This document shows, in pieces, positions 6,194 to 8,370 of a DNA stretch of 8,370 bases. The DNA is from Chthoniobacter flavus (GTDB lineage Bacteria; Verrucomicrobiota; Verrucomicrobiia; Chthoniobacterales; DYNR01): assembly GCA_020720945.1 (NCBI GenBank), contig DYNR01000098.1, positions 1-8,370 of the forward strand. The letters are read 5' to 3'. The position numbers and the translations under genes are program-made. The notes under the pieces were generated by a model. That model ran no database searches and was not told the DNA's origin. It saw nothing but the letters and a program-made list of their open reading frames with translations. How positions within the stretch are numbered: position 1 is the first letter of the stretch; each line of letters starts with the position of its first letter.

Positions 6194-7118
6194 GCGATTT
6201 TTTCGTTTGGTGGATCGGCAGAAAAAAATAGTTCGCCGGAAGCCGTCGGGAGCAAAAAAAGGATTCTCGCGGATTGAAGCGTCCGTGGTTGCTGGTCGGC
6301 GGGGGATGGTTCCGCCCGCCGGCGAAGACGAGGATTTTTTTCCGCAGAAAAAAACGGTTGCCCGCAAAAAAAAAGGCGGGGGCGAGGAGGAAAGAACCAG
6401 AGCGGGCGGGGGTGGGCGCAAAGAGGTTCGCGTCCCGATTTGGTGGGTGAAGACGCTCGTGGGAGTGGTGCTTCTGCTTCCCGTCGCCCTGGTTTTGACG
6501 CAGGCGTTTTTTGCTTCGCTTACGGCGGCGGCGAGCGACCAGAGATTTTGGTTGACCGACGAGTTTTGGTTTTTTTCGGCGGGGGCGATTTTTTGGCTTT
6601 TGCTTTTTTTTACCCTTCCGCGACCGATGTGGTTTTATGTGTTCGGGCACGAGGCGACCCACGCTGTTTTCGTGAAGTTGACGGGGGGGGAAATCCACGG
6701 TTGCAGGGTGAGTTCCAAGGGCGGATATATCCTTGCAAACAAGGTCAATACGCTTATCGCACTCGCCCCGTATTTCGTTCCGTTTTACACGGTTCTCGTG
6801 CTGTTTTCCTACGGTTTTTTCTCCCTGTTTTTTGATACGGACCCGTATTACCGTTTTTTTTGGGGAGCGGTGGGATTCACTTGGGCGTTCCATTTCAGTT
6901 TCACTTGTTTGATGCTTCCCAAGAGGCAGAGCGACCTTTCTTACGGGGGGCATTTTTTTTCGTTGCTGGTGATTTATATCGCGAACATTTTGGTGCTTTC
7001 GCTGGTTTTGTTTGCGTGCCCGCATTCGGTAGGGCTCGCCGATTTTTTTTGGAAAATCGTCCATTATGCGGGGGAGTTTTCTTCCTTGTTTTTGCGGGTG
7101 GTGAAAGGGAGTTTTTGA
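6171..7118 (+). CDS. Multi-pass membrane protein with HEATH motif, M50-like metallopeptidase
   Basis: A protein of up to 315 residues. After a basic, low-complexity cytoplasmic tail (1-88), about five hydrophobic segments follow: roughly 91-115, 132-150, 195-221, 229-249 and 262-283. HEATH (160-164) fits the HExxH zinc motif of M50/S2P-type intramembrane proteases. APYFVPFYTVL (199-209) and QSDLSYGGHFFS (253-264) resemble conserved segments of M50B-like proteins; Asp255 may be the third zinc ligand. A role in cleaving a membrane protein is inference; substrate unknown. The tail holds a degenerate repeat, QKKIVRRK (17-24) and QKKTVARK (59-66). The start is uncertain: GTG 6171 overlaps the efp end by 23 bases, TTG 6207 and GTG 6210 follow the efp stop, and ATG 6306 (residue 46) follows a G-rich sequence. 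The membrane part is unaffected. It is the second gene of a likely efp/M50-like/MidA unit. Confidence 0.75.
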   Translation: MPTWGARERFFRLVDRQKKIVRRKPSGAKKGFSRIEASVVAGRRGMVPPAGEDEDFFPQKKTVARKKKGGGEEERTRAGGGGRKEVRVPIWWVKTLVGVVLLLPVALVLTQAFFASLTAAASDQRFWLTDEFWFFSAGAIFWLLLFFTLPRPMWFYVFGHEATHAVFVKLTGGEIHGCRVSSKGGYILANKVNTLIALAPYFVPFYTVLVLFSYGFFSLFFDTDPYYRFFWGAVGFTWAFHFSFTCLMLPKRQSDLSYGGHFFSLLVIYIANILVLSLVLFACPHSVGLADFFWKIVHYAGEFSSLFLRVVKGSF

Positions 7119-7122
7119 GGTG
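7117..7122 (+). promoter_or_regulatory. Shine-Dalgarno GAGGTG deciding the methyltransferase start
   Basis: GAGGTG matches the anti-Shine-Dalgarno complement and lies five bases before a GTG at 7128. The longer reading starts at GTG 7122, which overlaps the motif itself and so could not use it. On this evidence the ribosome more likely starts at 7128, two codons inside the longest frame. Confidence 0.45.
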
Positions 7123-8177
7123 TGATCGTGCGGTCTAGGGGTGAGCGCGTGTTGGGCGTGCTTTTGGAGGAGCAAGAGAAAAGAGGGGGGAGCTTGCCGT
7201 TCCGGGAATTTATGCGGTTGGCGTTGTATCATCCCGAGTTGGGGTATTATGCCCAAAACATCCGGGAGGTCGGGAAGGGCGGAGATTTTACGACGGTTCC
7301 GACGGTGTCTTCCCTCCTTGCGAAAGCGGTTTTTGAGTGGACGGAAAAAATTCGGAGGGAGGTTCCTTGCCTGCGCGATGCGCCCGTGATCGAAGTGGGC
7401 GGGGGGTCTGGTGCAATGGCGGTTTCCTTTTTTCGAGCGATGGGATGGCGGCGTTTTTTTTCGTTTTTTTCGCGTCCGTATTGGCTCGTTGATGTCTCCA
7501 GACCGCTGGGGGAGCAACAAGAGCGAAGGGCGGGGAAGGGGAGAGTCCGGAGGTTTTCTTCGGTCGGAGATGCGCTGGAGGCGGCAGGAGGGAAAGCCAT
7601 TTTTTTTTCCAACGAGCTAGTCGATGCGTTCCCGTGTTCTGTTTGGGAAATGGGGGAGGGCGGGTGGAAGGAAGTCGGGGTGCGGGTGGAAGAAGAGAGG
7701 GTTTGTGAGGTGTTGCTGGAGAGGGAGTTACCGGATTCTACGATTTTTTTGCAGGGGGGGGAGACTTTTGCATTTGGGCAGAGAGTGGAGACGCATGAGG
7801 CGTGGAAGGAGTGGTTGGCAGAGTGGTCTCCGAAAGTCGAGGCGGGCGCGATGTTGACCATTGATTACGGGGCGTTGGCGGCGGAGGTTTACCGGCAGAG
7901 GCGGAAGGGGAGCCTCCGCGGATACTGGCGGCAGGAGCGGTATGAGGGAGGCGGGGTTTATTCCCGTTTTGGGATGCAAGATTTGACGGCGGATGTGAAT
8001 TTTTCCGATGTCGAACGATGGGGGGAAGCGGCGGGTTGGAAGACTTCGTCGATTGCTCCGTTGGCGGATTTTTTGCGGCGGTGGCAGGGGGAGGGGTTCG
8101 GGGGAGAGGACGGGAGGTTTTTTGATTTGCAGGATGCCGGGGGAGCTTTTCTTGTTTGTGAGGCAGTGAGGCGGTAG
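7122..8177 (+). CDS. SAM-dependent methyltransferase, MidA/NDUFAF7 family (COG1565)
   Basis: A 351-residue class I methyltransferase of the family whose mitochondrial member NDUFAF7 dimethylates an arginine of complex I subunit NDUFS2. Bacterial members are poorly characterised, so the substrate here is unknown. Family landmarks appear in order: LYHPELGYY (35-43), GGDFTT (53-58), the SAM-binding EVGGGSGAMA (91-100), the post-II segment SNELVDAFP (163-171), IDYG (247-250), RKGSLRGY (261-268) and DLTADVNF (287-294). The segment that usually reads GDFxTSPEIS is GDFTTVPTVS here, losing the Glu. The C-terminus is a little short for the family, ending soon after the last helix. The protein looks soluble and cytoplasmic. 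The gene begins three bases after the M50-like gene stop; GTG 7122 gives the longest frame but GTG 7128 has better ribosome binding site spacing. The DNA is rich in T7-T9 and G6-G7 runs from TTT and GGG codons. Confidence 0.9.
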   Translation: MIVRSRGERVLGVLLEEQEKRGGSLPFREFMRLALYHPELGYYAQNIREVGKGGDFTTVPTVSSLLAKAVFEWTEKIRREVPCLRDAPVIEVGGGSGAMAVSFFRAMGWRRFFSFFSRPYWLVDVSRPLGEQQERRAGKGRVRRFSSVGDALEAAGGKAIFFSNELVDAFPCSVWEMGEGGWKEVGVRVEEERVCEVLLERELPDSTIFLQGGETFAFGQRVETHEAWKEWLAEWSPKVEAGAMLTIDYGALAAEVYRQRRKGSLRGYWRQERYEGGGVYSRFGMQDLTADVNFSDVERWGEAAGWKTSSIAPLADFLRRWQGEGFGGEDGRFFDLQDAGGAFLVCEAVRR

Positions 8178-8178
8178 G

Positions 8179-8235
8179 ATGCCATCTATGCCAGCGGAGT
8201 TGTTCAATCGACGGGGGCGGATTCAGGTTTTATGA
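8179..8235 (+). promoter_or_regulatory. Candidate leader ORF upstream of glycerate kinase
   Basis: An 18-codon frame starts at ATG 8179, with a second in-frame ATG at 8188 giving 15 codons. It would encode MPSMPAELFNRRGRIQVL and ends in a TGA (8233-8235) that overlaps the ATG of the glycerate kinase gene (8232-8234) as ATGA. AGGA at 8176-8179 is eight bases before the ATG at 8188, an acceptable ribosome binding site, whereas the kinase itself has only a weak one. This could couple translation, but such short frames arise often by chance. Confidence 0.22.
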
Positions 8236-8370
8236 AATTTTTAATAGCCTTCGATAAATTCAAGAACAGTCTTACAGCTACAGATGCTGGAGAGTTGGCG
8301 GCGGAGGTGCTGGGCGAGCAGCATTCCGGTTGGGAGGTTTGCTTGTGTCCAATGAGCGATGGAGGGGAGG
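8232..8370 (+). CDS. Glycerate kinase, N-terminal part (cut by window end)
   Basis: The first 46 residues of a glycerate kinase of the GarK/GlxK family, which phosphorylates glycerate with ATP, feeding it into glycolysis. Recognition rests on the N-terminal MKFLIAFDKFKNSLTA, matching the family pattern of a short strand then D-x-FK-x-SLTA, and on CPMSDGGE (39-46), matching the conserved P-x-ADGGEGT segment that lines the active site. The ATG at 8232 is the natural start because the strand begins at once. The in-frame sequence upstream runs to a TAG at 8175 without another ATG. No strong ribosome binding site is visible. The first fifteen codons are more AT-rich than neighbouring genes, which may only reflect easier initiation. 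The rest lies outside the window, so completeness cannot be judged. Confidence 0.85.
   Translation, partial: MKFLIAFDKFKNSLTATDAGELAAEVLGEQHSGWEVCLCPMSDGGE

Noticed and set aside
6335..6354. T7-CCGCAG-A7 inverted repeat inside the M50-like gene
   Set aside because: The stem would be A-T only and it lies inside coding sequence made of Phe-Phe and Lys-Lys codons, so chance explains it well.
6361..6380. CCCGC / GCGGG hairpin around the A9 run
   Set aside because: Only five base pairs with a ten-base loop and no T tract follows; too weak to call a regulatory structure.

Overview
The window is a densely packed stretch of bacterial chromosome with every supported gene on the + strand. It holds eight complete genes and the 5' end of a ninth. 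The strand is G-rich, with frequent GGG (Gly) and TTT (Phe) codons, several GTG or TTG starts, and few good Shine-Dalgarno sequences. The elongation factor P carries the loop HRTPGNLRAFVQ rather than the proteobacterial PGKGQAF or SGRNAA type. That, with the overall gene style, suggests a member of the Planctomycetes-Verrucomicrobia-Chlamydiae group, most likely Verrucomicrobiota. This placement is an inference from recognition, not a database result. Genes for Kdo-type sugar metabolism (arabinose-5-phosphate isomerase) and a GT4 glycosyltransferase fit a Gram-negative envelope.

Layout. 66-1298: RhlE-type DEAD-box RNA helicase with a variant DEVD motif II. 1405-2562: a signalling protein with a four-cysteine N-terminus, a cyclic-nucleotide-binding domain, a short helix and an HD-GYP domain. 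2563-2718: a purine-rich, G-tract-rich spacer. 2719-5563: a three-gene unit with overlapping stop/start codons (GT4 glycosyltransferase, GNAT-like protein, KdsD/KpsF isomerase), closed by a terminator-like hairpin at 5572-5612. 5636-6193: elongation factor P. 6171-7118: a multi-pass membrane protein with an HEATH motif (M50-like), overlapping the end of efp if its longest start is used. 7122-8177: a MidA/NDUFAF7-family methyltransferase three bases further on. 8232-8370: the start of a glycerate kinase, preceded by a possible 15-18 codon leader ORF.

How the genes relate. The GT4-GNAT-KdsD unit is the clearest functional group and probably serves surface glycan or lipopolysaccharide synthesis. 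KdsD makes the arabinose-5-phosphate that becomes Kdo, the glycosyltransferase adds a sugar, and the acetyltransferase-like protein might modify a glycan or an intermediate. The efp/M50-like/MidA trio is tightly spaced and may be co-transcribed, but no shared pathway is evident. The helicase and the HD-GYP protein look like independent housekeeping and signalling genes.

I saw no mobile element, CRISPR array, tRNA or rRNA, and no clear defence or novel multi-gene system. The items most worth a second look are the EF-P with Asn at the usual modification position, the Cys4-cNMP-HD-GYP architecture with its altered GYP motif, the M50-like protein with a basic repeat-bearing tail, and the leader ORF before the glycerate kinase gene.
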